This document shows, one piece after another, positions 34,882-44,959 of a DNA stretch of 64,000 nt. Each line of letters begins with the position of its first letter. Position 1 is the first letter of the stretch. The stretch is from Dichotomocladium elegans (lineage: Eukaryota; Mucoromycota; Mucoromycetes; Mucorales; Lichtheimiaceae), in assembly GCA_025716815.1 (NCBI GenBank), contig JAIXMN010000021.1, positions 620,001-684,000 of the forward strand, written 5' to 3'. Position numbers and translations under genes: made by a program. The notes beneath the pieces were generated by a model that was not told where the DNA came from, made no database searches, and was given only the letters and a program-made list of their open reading frames with translations.

Positions 34882-35984
34882 TTATGGCATGGTTCGTTTT
34901 TCGAGCGGAACTGGCGCTGGGGTCACTCGCAGTTGCCGTCGCAGTTCGTGCAAGGGTGTATTGAAATGTTCTTCAAAATAGACGCACATCATCGGTACCG
35001 CGTTCCTAGCGAGACAATTGTTTTTTTTTAAAAAAAAAAATTATGAGAACCGAGGAGGAGAGGGTGTTGCATTGACGGCACCCACTCCCTTAGGTTGTCG
35101 AACTTACGCGCCACACTCGAGGGCCCATGGGATGTACGATGTCAGCATGCGTTTCCGGGCTTCCCAGGGCAGCAGGACAGGACCAACGATGGATGATAGC
35201 TGTGTCATCGGCAGCCCGGTCTGCGCCCATTCAAACCACTTCAGTGCCAGCTCTTCCTCAACGCTCACGCCGAGACCTGTCACTGTGTGGAAGAAATCAT
35301 GCACTTGACGATACCGTTGCATCACATATCCCAGCTCCTCGTCGTCCACATAATGAACCGGTTCGCGGGTGTCGGGTGTCACGCCCTCGTGGTCGAGCCA
35401 CTGGACGTAGTGATACCCAAATGTCCCGGGATCGCATGTCGCGCGCAGCTTTTCAAAGTCAATCGTGTCCGTGTGTACAATGGGTCTCTCGCGCAGAATG
35501 CGCCTACCCGTATCGCTGGATAGCATCTGTTTTCGGATATTCTCAAGCGTACACCCAGCCGTTGTCTCACCCAAAGCAGCCACCATGTCTAAATACATTG
35601 ATGTACGGGATGTGCTATTATTAGTTTAAGCACCATTCAACTCAAAAAACCGGATCTCGATCGTGCGAGACACAGAAACGGTGGAAAAATATATATACCT
35701 CCCCGCAGCGGATCTGCTAAGGCCGCAAAGGCAGAGCCAACAGCAAGCATAACACGCTGTGGGGCGGTGATAGGAATGTGGGTCTCATAAAGCTTTCGCC
35801 GTGTTCCTGTCATAAGCCAAAAAGGAATCATGAACACTATGTCCTACCCAATGTCATCGTGCATAACATTACCGCGTTGTTGCTGCCATGACGCCGTTGC
35901 TAAAGAGCGTGCGGCGATGTGTTGTAGGTGGCCGCGTCGGGAAACCGTGCTTGCCAAAGCCCATGACAGCGGTCGACTGGTCAT
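34882..35984 (-). CDS. COQ4: COQ4, ubiquinone biosynthesis protein
   Basis: Coq4 is a mitochondrial inner-membrane scaffold of the CoQ-synthesis complex, with a recently proposed decarboxylase/hydroxylase role. Four minus-strand exons, 35984-35873, 35806-35699, 35588-35108 and 35005-34882, give 274 residues. The N-terminus MTSRPLSWALASTVSRRGH is Arg/Ser-rich like an import signal; an upstream in-frame ATG at 36044 is less likely. Motifs: HIPITAPQRVMLAVGSAFAAL, DMVAALGETTA, the zinc motif HDFFHTVTGLGVSVEEE (HDxxH plus Glu), ALKWFEWAQTGLPM and LHELRRQLRVTP at the end. Intron 3 contains a T9/A11 palindrome. It sits 100 bp from the NDUFAF5 start, both mitochondrial respiratory genes on one strand. 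Confidence 0.95.
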
Positions 35985-36167
35985 GGCGACGATGTATTGT
36001 GTACAAATTTTAAAAAAAGTAAGCACACGAGGGTCGTCAAGCAAAATTTATGACGTCGGGGTATCACAATCATGCCACGCACCATAACTTACTACTACAC
36101 CCCCTGGAGCAACAGCCTATCCTTTTTTTCCCCTTTTACTTTTGATATTGTCGGTGGAGTAATGCTG

Positions 36168-37654
36168 CTAACTATCAGCGCTGATATCTTCGTCACCTGA
36201 TGAAGAGTCATCCAACGATATATCTTCCAGGCGACTATCCGAGAAATCGGCAATGATCTCATTCGGCGCCATGTGCACCGCCCGACCATATTCTTCACTC
36301 TCTCGGAGGATAACCATCGCTTCATCGTACAAGTCTGCAAGCTCCTCTGATGTTGGATACCTTTTCTTTGCTGTTTTTCCGGCTTTCTTGTTATATAAAT
36401 CTTGCCGTATTAGCAAAAGAGCTGCCTCGGGTACAAGCACTTGCTGGATGTATTCAACCGGATACTGCGGTGCAGTCATTGCTTGTGTCAGATACCCCGA
36501 ATTGAGAAACATGTGATTCAGCGCATCTGCGATAACTGCGTTGCCTCTCGATCCATAGTATCCTGTCTGTAGCCCGATGGAATCAATACGTATCCCTTTT
36601 CCCTCGCATCATTGCTCTTGCTATCCTCTGCCCTCCATTTTACTTGCCATAATTCGATCAACACGGGAAAACACTCCCATTGCGCTACGTGCCTTATTCT
36701 TCCCCATATCTTTGTATGCGTCAAGCGCAATGTTGCGAAACTCGCTCTTTGTTTCGTTATTGATGATCTTTTCAAGCTCGCCTCGCTGGCGGTTGAGGCG
36801 TGCAGGGATGCCTTCAAAGTTGATCTCCAAAGGATAATTTTTGCGTTTACCCAACTTTTTGTATACCAACTCGGCCCGGTGCAAGCAGCAGAAAAAGTGC
36901 TGTTCCAGACTGTCGACCGGCCGTCTGGGTCGCAACTCCTTGAGCAATATCTTTTTATGTGTCTCTGACGTAACGTTCTTCATGTGTTCTTCGATCGCTT
37001 GTTTCCTGTACTCCCGGTCTTTCCGCTTGACAACCTTGAGTGCCCGCCTCAGACGGTCTGTCATTGCCTGTTTTGGGAATTCTGTATGGCAATAAGGGCA
37101 CTCTTATAGATATAGAACCATTGGTGAGCATATATAGAAATAAACGAGCCTTAGACAAGCTCACCAAGTGCATCTGCCTTTTCTTTGTACTTCGCCTCCA
37201 GTTTCTGTCTTGACCTGCTGAGAGAATTGATGAGAAGATCCTTTTCTTTAATCCGATCCTTGTCAGCCGGAGTATTCTTTAATTTCGCTGGATCCACGAG
37301 ACTGTCGATACTGATTCCCTTGCCAATCAGAAGCTTTGGCACCTCCTTGGGGCTGTCCTCCTCTGTCTTTTCGCGTTTGCGCTTTCCTACCGAGGATGGA
37401 TTATTCTGAAAATCATTGTCAATCGGATCGCTGTCGCTCCATAATCGTGTGCTCTGACGCAAGCGCTCGCTGTTTTTCCGGTTATGGTATGTCAGTTGCG
37501 TCCGTCGTTTAATGTCTTGCGCATTGGCGTTTGCGAAAACCGCGGCTAGACTCTCTCCAGCGCCAAATTTTTGGCTAGATCCAATGGAATTTTTAGCAAG
37601 ATCTGAACCATTCTTCTTGGAGAGACTGAGTCTGGGAGCCCTGTTTCGCGACAT
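36168..37654 (-). CDS. RTC4-like domain protein
   Basis: The C-terminal half matches the RTC4-like domain, named after yeast Rtc4 (restriction of telomere capping), whose molecular role is unclear. Three minus-strand exons, 37654-37165, 37102-36648 and 36566-36168, give 447 residues. Residues 1-160 are basic and disordered with a KRKREK cluster. A zinc-type pair (CPYCHTEFP) is created at the first splice junction. The domain follows: EQHFFCCLHRAELVYKKLGKRKNYPLEINFEGIPARLNR, TGYYGSRGNAVIADALNHMF, YIQQVLVPEAALLLIRQDL and REESEEYG-like RESEEYG. The protein ends in an acidic Ser/Asp tail. Intron 2 begins with GC (GCAAGT). Confidence 0.75.
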
Positions 37655-37844
37655 TGTCGACCAAACCCAATTCGCGGCTGCAAAATAAGATGGGTATGTA
37701 CGTAGAGCATAGCCAGGGCCTTTCTCTATTGAGTTCTTTCATCTTTTGGAAGTCCGATATAATTGGCGGAGATCCACATCTTGGCTCCTGCCATGGTGTT
37801 CCCCCGCCTCCTTTCTTTTAGTACCCCAATTCCTTCTTCATACC
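37655..37844. promoter_or_regulatory. 190-bp shared promoter between divergent RTC4-like and SEC20 genes
   Basis: The two start codons face away from each other with 190 bp between them, so both promoters must lie here or overlap the genes. No clear TATA box. CT-rich tracts precede the SEC20 ATG. Confidence 0.45.
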
Positions 37845-39022
37845 ATGTCAGCCGACGCTAAATTTCGCGCTCTAAGCAAACGCGCTGCCGAATGCCAACG
37901 GCAAATTGCACGCCTCAGCGTTGTCGACTCGATTCGTCTGCGTGAAGAAACTGCAAGCCAAATCAGAGACAACTTGCGAGAGATTGAGCAGGACATTAAG
38001 GTTAACCTTTTGTTTTTGCATAAGCTGTTAATAACGTCTGCTGTGCTCACTCGACAATGTACTGCAGGCGGTGCAACAGATCGCTGACCTGGAAGATGAA
38101 GAGACTACTCGAAAGGCTATCCTCAGCAAGCTCAAGGAATATGATACTCAGTTTCAACAGTAAGCTCCCTTTTCAGTCTTTCGCTCTTCTGCTGCCCGAG
38201 ATATAGTGATTATCAACCCATCCTGCGTTACTTTAATTGAAGGCTTCAGTCCTCTTCACGAACATCGTTGTGGGGGTCTAAAAGGCGTCTAGACATGCAG
38301 GAGCAACAAATGCGGATGGAGTTATTCGGCCGTCAGCGCGACGGTGACAATGACTATGAGCAATACGAATTGAAGAGCCGGAGGAATCGAGGGTGAGTAG
38401 ATGGTCGTGCGTTCAAAGCGTATGTGTACTGAAACTGGTTCCGAAGACAAGATGAGTCTTTGCTTCGCGCACATACCGATGTTACAGATGCATTGCGACG
38501 GACAGCTACCCAACTGCAGCAAGAGCTTGAGAAAAGCTCCATCTCGACAGATATCCTCGGTAAGAGATCTCATCTGCAATCCTGTCCCGTATTTATTCCA
38601 ATTATATGTCATTAGCGGATTCATCTCGGTCGCTTCATTTGACATACACCGAATATCAAAATTTTGGCTCATTGTTGACCATTTCTAAACGACTTGTTGG
38701 TCAGCTCGAAACTGCCGATTGGATCGACAGACTTTCTTTGTTATTCGGCCTTTTGGTGTTTATCACTGTCGTCCTGTATATCATAAAGAAACGAACCTAC
38801 GATGTGGGTATCTCCTGGGTGTCCTTCATCATAGGGAAACATGAAAAGGCTGCTACAATTGCGGTCAGCAAAACAGCTGATGCTTTCACCACCACCACAA
38901 TGTCGGGCGCGATCAATTCAATCACAAATACAGCGCCCGTGGAAGTCTCGTCTTTACCTGCGTCAGCTTCCATAGATACCATAGAAACAATTGTCACTCA
39001 GGCCATAAAAGTTGAGCTTTAG
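37845..39022 (+). CDS. SEC20: SEC20/BNIP1-type SNARE of Golgi-to-ER traffic
   Basis: Sec20 is the Qb SNARE of the ER fusion complex (with Ufe1, Use1 and Sec22) that receives COPI vesicles. Exons 37845-38000, 38068-38159, 38243-38392, 38447-38559 and 38616-39022 give 305 residues. The N-terminal ~100 residues are helical. The Sec20 domain spans DESLLRAHTDVTDALRRTATQLQQELEKS through SSRSLHLTYTEYQNFGSLLTISKRLVGQLE. A TM helix (LSLLFGLLVFITVVLYII) precedes KKR. A long Thr/Ser-rich lumenal tail ends in KVEL, close to the KDEL/HDEL retrieval signal; yeast Sec20 ends in HDEL. Confidence 0.88.
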
Positions 39023-39275
39023 AGTCAAGAAAGTTAAAGATATGAAATACTCTACAACTAGTAATAATGTACAGATCTATCGGCAGCCACATGATGGCCA
39101 TGTCTTTCTGATTGACAAAAAGGTATATCATATCTACTTCTTCAGGCCTGGCATCAGGGCCTGTCGACCCTTTTGTGCCAGCACACCCATTGCTGCGATC
39201 CTTGGGGGATCCTTCATCAGGAGTTATCCTTGAGCGAAGTAAATGATAGACATACTAGATACCGTGTTGAGGTTA

Positions 39276-39447
39276 CAGTGGCCGCCCGTTATAGTGATAT
39301 TCGTTATAATGATAATTCGATATAGCGATACACTTTATGAAGAACAAAATTGCCGGTTAGGGCTTATTCCAATTCGTTATAGTGATAATTCGCTATAGTG
39401 ATGCGATATCCTGGAATCGAGGGTATCACTATAACGGGCGGCCACTG
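39276..39447. mobile_element. 172-bp MITE, Tc1/mariner-type, with perfect terminal inverted repeats
   Basis: The ends are exact inverted copies for 24 bp: CAGTGGCCGCCCGTTATAGT continues as GATA at the left, and the complement closes the right end at 39447. It is flanked by TA on both sides (39274-39275 and 39448-39449), the usual Tc1/mariner target duplication. The interior has degenerate GTTATAGTGATAATTCG-like subrepeats and no ORF, so it must be moved by a transposase elsewhere. CAGT-starting ends with a CCGTTATA core resemble pogo/Tigger-type elements. Confidence 0.8.
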
Positions 39448-41255
39448 TATTCAACCAACTTTAGTGTTAGGTATACCTTATGCATGCACACCCTTACTTC
39501 CCAAAATCATGAAATGCAAGCGTTTCGAGTTATTAATTCAATAGACAGTCAAAATTCCCACATCAGCAATCAATCTGTTTTACGGACACGGGCACGGTCA
39601 CCTCGTTGATGAGCATGAGTCCATTGAATCGAAAGACTAGATAATTGAAGAGGAGGTATATTCTTTTATTTCACACCTACGTCTATCCTAAACGAGGAAC
39701 ATCGCGGTTCAGATAAAATAAAGACGACTGCACAGTATAAACAGACCAAGACAAGGTGATGATTTCCAGCGATACGTAACAAAGCAGTCAGTGATATATG
39801 AATATTACATGTCGCAGTATCCATTTACCAGCGCCGTCGATACATGGCATTTGTCTTGTTTTGTCTTTCTTGATATCAACCACTTTTATAACGGATGGTG
39901 TGTGCAATAGAAATCATTATGCTATCCCATCAGCTTTAACCTATATACAAACACGTGCTCTGGAGTGACATGAATATCCACTTGCTTTACAGCCTGTTCC
40001 TAGCCATCTTTCTGCAATCTTGGTGTGCCCGATCGCATCGCCTCACCCGTTTTCTTCGTGACCGTTTATGACTCCTCCAAAGAATCTTACTCAAATTGCC
40101 ATATATCGGTCCCACGATCGATATCGAGAGCGTCCTCTACCATACTTGCTGTCATACAAAAGAAAGAAATTAACTGAGGTCGTTCACTCCTGACTGTATG
40201 ATCCTATACTGATTGTATTTATTACTCTGTCTACATTTATTGATACTTTGAGTCATTGCAATGAACTCCAATATATGCCCCATCCGCCTTTTCATTTTAT
40301 CCAGTAAAAATACCCTCATATTATGTTATAATAAAACATCATCGGAATTACCATCGTCCCAATCATATCATCGTCTCAGTCCATTGATCTATTTCAACCG
40401 TCTTTCTGGTACTTATCTGGCTTGGTACAAGATATGTGATAGAAAGTACTTAATACCAATCTCCCGCCATAGTGTCGGTCTTCTCTTGCCCTTCATCTCT
40501 TGTTCTGTCAGCATTGATTTTAGAGTAACTTCTTCATCCTTCCTTCTATCTGCTCCAACGCTATCGCTGGTAATCCATTTCTCAGTCTGTGCCTACCTGT
40601 TCTCTCGCCTTGCTCTTTTCATGTCTCCACTTCTACACCGGGCTATACGTCCCTGGTCCCGCCTGTCTTTGCGACAATTACCTATGATTTTAATCTTACT
40701 CGATCTTTTCCATATGCGCCATTCTTGATCCTCATTGCAGTATTGTTGCTGTTGATCCTAATGGTAACTCTCTACATTTCTTTTAGGTATGTCTGAGTTA
40801 CTGAGCTCGGCGTTCGAATTGGTTGGGAGAGCGCAAAATCGTGAGATGCCAGCGGCCCAATGACACGCATAGCTTTAGGAGAGCATGGTCTAAAGCACTC
40901 GTGCACAGGGTGAGGGGTAAATTCTGTTCGGTCGTCAGATGACCTGAGAGGGTTGGCAGTAACGTCATTGGAAGTCACAGGTCACATTACCTGTCTGAGC
41001 ATGAAATGAAAGAGGATAAAAGAGCGCATTTTTCCTCATCTCAATTCTTTAGGCTTTCTTTCTTCAGTTTTTTGGCGAATGGACCAGCCCACTATTCGCA
41101 TTTTTTCTGTTCTTTCCTTCTCGCTTGGCGGCAACCCTTGGCCCATCGGGTTTAGTCGCATCATTACCACTTGGTAATGGAAAGGAAATGGAACTTGAAA
41201 TAAACGGAATAGGATGCGGCCGCTCCTATTTAATTTTTCAAATTTTTTGAACTTT

Positions 41256-41291
41256 GGCCCCGTTTGGCAGGTGCGGCTGCCAAACGGGGCC
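41256..41291. repeat. perfect 15-bp inverted repeat (hairpin) followed by a T run
   Basis: GGCCCCGTTTGGCAG at 41256-41270 is exactly complementary to 41277-41291, with a 6-nt loop (GTGCGG). Ten T residues follow at once. It may be a terminal inverted repeat of the adjoining Harbinger relic folded into a snapback remnant, or the 3' end of a small RNA. Confidence 0.6.
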
Positions 41292-41444
41292 TTTTTTTTT
41301 TCCCATTTTTTTTCAATAAAATAATTTATATTTTGAAGGGTATGATATAACATTGCAAAGTTGGGTAACGAGATGTGCTTGCTCGAGCGGATGCATGCCT
41401 GGGAAGAAAAAGATAACAACATTGGGTGGTCATTGGGCGCCGCA

Positions 41445-42285
41445 TCGAGAGCCATCAATGCCTTTTGCGAGATTACCTTCGCAGATGAGCCTTCTATCGT
41501 GAAGCTCGTTTCCGCCATAGATTTGGAGTAAGCCGCAATCTACTCGTGCACATTATCGGCAACATGGAGCGCCATGGCCTGCACTCTTGTCCAGAAGAAG
41601 GATGCGGCGTGTAAGCCTGATCTGTCTCCAATGCAGAAGGCCGTCGCAGCTTTGCGACAACTTACCCACAGCTACGCATCAAATGCCATTGACGAATACG
41701 TCTGACTTGGGGGAAGCACCGTTTCGATGTGCGATGATCAAGAAGTACAATGCCGAATGCCTAGGACGCCCCAATGAGGAACAATGTTAAGCGTCTCATG
41801 GCTGTTGACGAGAGGCGCAGTTTCTCTGCGTTCCCACGATTGGTTATAGAAGCCAGGGCGTTCCACGATCTGCGGACATTGCACTTTTCTTTTGGTCTTC
41901 CCGGGGTCATGAATGACATCAGTGCTGATCTTTCTCATGTTGACCGAAGTTCTGAGAGATAGTACCCTGTCGTTATCATCATTGTCAATGGTCACATGTA
42001 CAACACCGATTACTACCTTGCAAATGGTATATACTCTGATTATACCGTCCTCTGTAGTTCATCCGCCACCACAGACGGGAAAGCTCGTGGTATACGATGA
42101 GGGCAGGACTATATTTCTTTAAACGTGGATGTTTGTCAAGGCTCAGGAATCATCGAGGAAAAGCGTCGAGAGAGCGTTTCGGCATCGTCCAACGACCGGC
42201 AACACTGCGCAAAAAGGTCGACGTCAGTGCATGTGTGCTTTGCCCAAGATGAACGTGGAAGATCAGACGAATGACGATGAGGTGG
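41445..42285 (+). pseudogene. decayed PIF/Harbinger-type (plant transposon protein) DDE transposase
   Basis: Fragments in changing frames follow the order of a Harbinger-like nuclease. RDYLRR-stop-AFYREARFRHRFGVSRNLLVHII is near 41450-41550. LVQKKDAACKPDLSPMQKAVAALRQL...NAIDEYV (stop) runs to 41705. IKKYNAECLGRPNEE lies near 41728-41780. KRLMAVDERRSF...ARAFHDLRTLHFSFGLPGVMNDI...VDRSSE runs to 41960. VNGHMYNTDYYLANGIYSDYTV is near 41985-42050. FVKAQESSRKSVERAF is near 42128-42180, then a C-terminal VEDQTNDDE. Typical family motifs are FFGxPGSNNDI, NGxxYxxGYYLADGIYP and QExxRKDVERAFG. At least four stops or frame changes make it non-functional. Alignment is by memory of family motifs, not by search. 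Confidence 0.75.
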
Positions 42286-43107
42286 GATAAGAGCCAGTGC
42301 GGGAGGGGGATATCACCGTTTCTTGCCATCAGAGGTATGGCACTGGGGACATCCATAGCAGATTCGTGAAGATATGCGATTGCGATACGCATGGCGAAGT
42401 GTGGCATTCGATTGAGTCCAATGGAAATAAAGTCTGATTTGACCATATCATACACATCAAATAGAATATGTTAATGCGTGGGAATAGACATATTATTCTT
42501 CAGCTACTTCTTCTAGGAGGTTGCTGCTCTCTTTTCCCCAAAGATTACCGCTGCCCTATCCCTATCGCAGACGAAGCAACCTCCCCTTTGACAGTATGCC
42601 AATGGTTTCTAACTATGTGGGATCAATGATGATTGAGCCACCAAATGTCGCGAGTTGGATATCGTTGCGTTGTTCCATCTCCGTGGCGCATATCTCTACG
42701 GTTCGCATGACAGAGAAATGTCAACATGGCATCGTTTTGAGGTACTCCGTCGAAAGACGTCATCTGCAGCCTTCGGCCTGGAGGAGGTGCACATATGATG
42801 AGGCAGTACATACGCTCTTTAACCTTCCGTGAACCTGATAGTATTTGGTTTGTATATATTAAAAGGCTCCACACACATACACAAACACACGCACATATCT
42901 ACGTACATATCCACAGGTTTCTAACGTATGTGCTATAGTGGTGCCTGGGAAGCTTAGGCAAGATAGAACAGGTTCTATTGCCCAGGTTTTAACGGTTTGA
43001 CCACTGAATCCCGCCGCGGCCATCGGTAATCATGTTTATTGGCGTTTCTTACCAGTAAATCGAGCGCTGATTGTGCTGTGTGATGATCTTTATTCTGATA
43101 TTCAAGT
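42286..43107. other. 0.8-kb spacer, possible further relic
   Basis: Several 80-100-residue ORFs on both strands (42150-42455 minus, 42521-42832 plus, 42623-42874 minus) look partly protein-like but match nothing I recognise; they may be more transposon debris. A CA-rich run lies at 42869-42896. Confidence 0.4.
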
Positions 43108-44468
43108 TTAAAATAAGAGTTTGAAGGGATACCCTCCATTCTTGAATTTGAATAAATTCAGCAAGATGCTAAAGACAACTACATAGGAGGTGATCCACAC
43201 GTAGACACAGATACGTTGGTGGTTCTTGTCCGATATCTTTGGGACAAACACCGCCAGGGCGATCGTTCCCATGGCAAGAAGACCATCTTTATGTATAGCT
43301 TCCCTCGTCAGTAATGTTTTCCACTATGACATCAGAATTCTTTAAACTTACAAATTGACGCCACAATGCGCGATTCTAGACCAAGTTGTTGCTGGAAGCT
43401 AAGATCGATCCGACACATCAGTACGTCTCGTCAGTTTTGAATGAACCAGCCAGCTTGAACATTGGTAAATTACCCTCCAGCAATAAAATTCATCTTGCCC
43501 CCTGGCCCAGCAGCCACGTAGGGCGGGTTACGGATCTGGTTCCACATTTGACCCGAGATCATGATGACGATAAATAGGATGGAGAACGACGCCCAGCTGT
43601 ACTTGTGGTGCAGGATAAGGCCAAAGTGTTGGTACATTAACTTGAGGATTGCTGCTCCTCCAACAAAGAGGAAGATCTTTAGGCCGAGTTTGATATAGTC
43701 GTAAGGTCGATCCACTGGCACAGGCGCACCGATCTGCTGAGAAAGGAACTGCGCAAAGCTTTCGGCCTGAAATCCACTAGAGATGAATATATATAAAAAA
43801 ATTATATAGTTACAAACTTCTACTTCACGAACACTTGCTCATCCTTGCATATACCTTCTTGATAAATCGTATTTGGCTGGCTCAACCCGCTGGCCAGGCT
43901 TAGCGGGAGGGAAGTAAAGGACATTCGGCGCGGTTTGAAGGTTCAGCTACAGCGAGGACCTCATCCTTATCAGCGAGAATGACAAACAAGGAACGTTGTA
44001 AATCGTAGAGACAAAACTCGGCATTTACCTTTTGGTAAATAGCCTGCCCATCTTTGAAGTCTAGATGACCGAAAAACACGCTGTTGGGATTCTTTGTTTT
44101 TTGAAAGCTTGCAGCGACCAGCTTGAATTCAGGGTCGAACTCGCTAATGGGTTTCATGGTTGTATATGTGTGTTTGGTAGCGTGTCACATCGTACGCGTT
44201 ATTTTGCTAAGAATCAAAAGGCCAAGAACAATAATTACCGGCAAGGAATGCAGTTGAAGTTATCGTCTAGAGCCGTCAGCAAAACGACTATGCCGTAGTT
44301 GCGTTTGCCCTCGGTGTACTGGCTGAAGGTATTGCTGGTGAGTTTGACAATGCCTTTGTTTTTCTTCGCCAGATCAGCAAGTCGTTGTGTTTTGGCGTCA
44401 GTCTGTGCTAAAGCGAATCCTAAACATTGCAGCAGCACAACGGCAAGAAGCAATATCGATCGCTTCAT
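43108..44468 (-). CDS. OST3: oligosaccharyltransferase subunit OST3/OST6
   Basis: Ost3/Ost6 is the ER-membrane oxidoreductase subunit that holds cysteine-containing substrates during N-glycosylation. Six minus-strand exons, 44468-44239, 44143-44029, 43946-43855, 43776-43474, 43398-43352 and 43286-43108, give 321 residues. Residues 1-21 are a signal peptide (MKRSILLLAVVLLQCLGFALA). The lumenal thioredoxin-like domain has the redox pair CIPC at residues 73-76 and FFGHLDFKDGQAIYQKLNLQTAPNVLYFPP. Four TM helices follow, including LKIFLFVGGAAILKLMY, ASFSILFIVIMISGQMWNQIRNPPY and ICVYVWITSYVVVFSILLNL. Order and length match the family. Confidence 0.94.
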
Positions 44469-44959
44469 GATGGTTTAATAGACGAACAAAGCGAGTTCCT
44501 TGCTGGAATAATTTTATTGGGTGCTAACGTGTATTTCAGCGCCCGTCGCCTGTGTGTGCGCCCGGTGGATTGGGGTTGGGCGGTTGCCGAAGTTGTTAAT
44601 GGCACACTCCATACCCAATCTCATGCTAGCAACCTTCATATCGCATACAGTTCAATTTCTGTAGAGAAACGATTGGATGCGCCGCGAGGGATGTATCAAT
44701 AAATATATATGTATATATTCATTCTTGTATGTCTATTAGAAGGGAACGAGAAGAAAGACAAAAGACAGGGAGCATTATGGTGGATGTGGATTTATGTATT
44801 GGTACGTGCTTCGAGACGTTGGAGAAGGAGGGAGGAGAGGCCACATTTTGGAATGCAAGGCACGAGAGAGAGAGCGGGGTGGTCAGAGTAGATAGAGAAA
44901 TAAATATACAGGTCGCCTACTCATTCGCTCGCTTGCTCATTTGCATCGCCAATTGTATA
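44469..44959. other. spacer between OST3 and NIPA-like genes
   Basis: No gene. OST3 promoter region on the right-facing side and NIPA 3' region on the left; AG-rich near 44800-44900. Confidence 0.5.

Larger units (their letters stand above)
39023..41444. other. 2.4-kb gene-free region with mobile-element remnants
   Basis: No protein gene is supported. A 155-residue ORF (40261-40728) is pyrimidine-rich low complexity. The region contains the MITE at 39276-39447 and the hairpin at 41256-41291, annotated separately. Confidence 0.5.

Noticed and set aside
40261..40728. 155-residue ORF
   Set aside because: Pyrimidine-rich leucine/serine text without family features, in an AT-rich gap.
41036..41518. 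160-residue minus-strand ORF
   Set aside because: Runs through the hairpin and antisense to the Harbinger relic, whose plus-strand motifs explain the openness.
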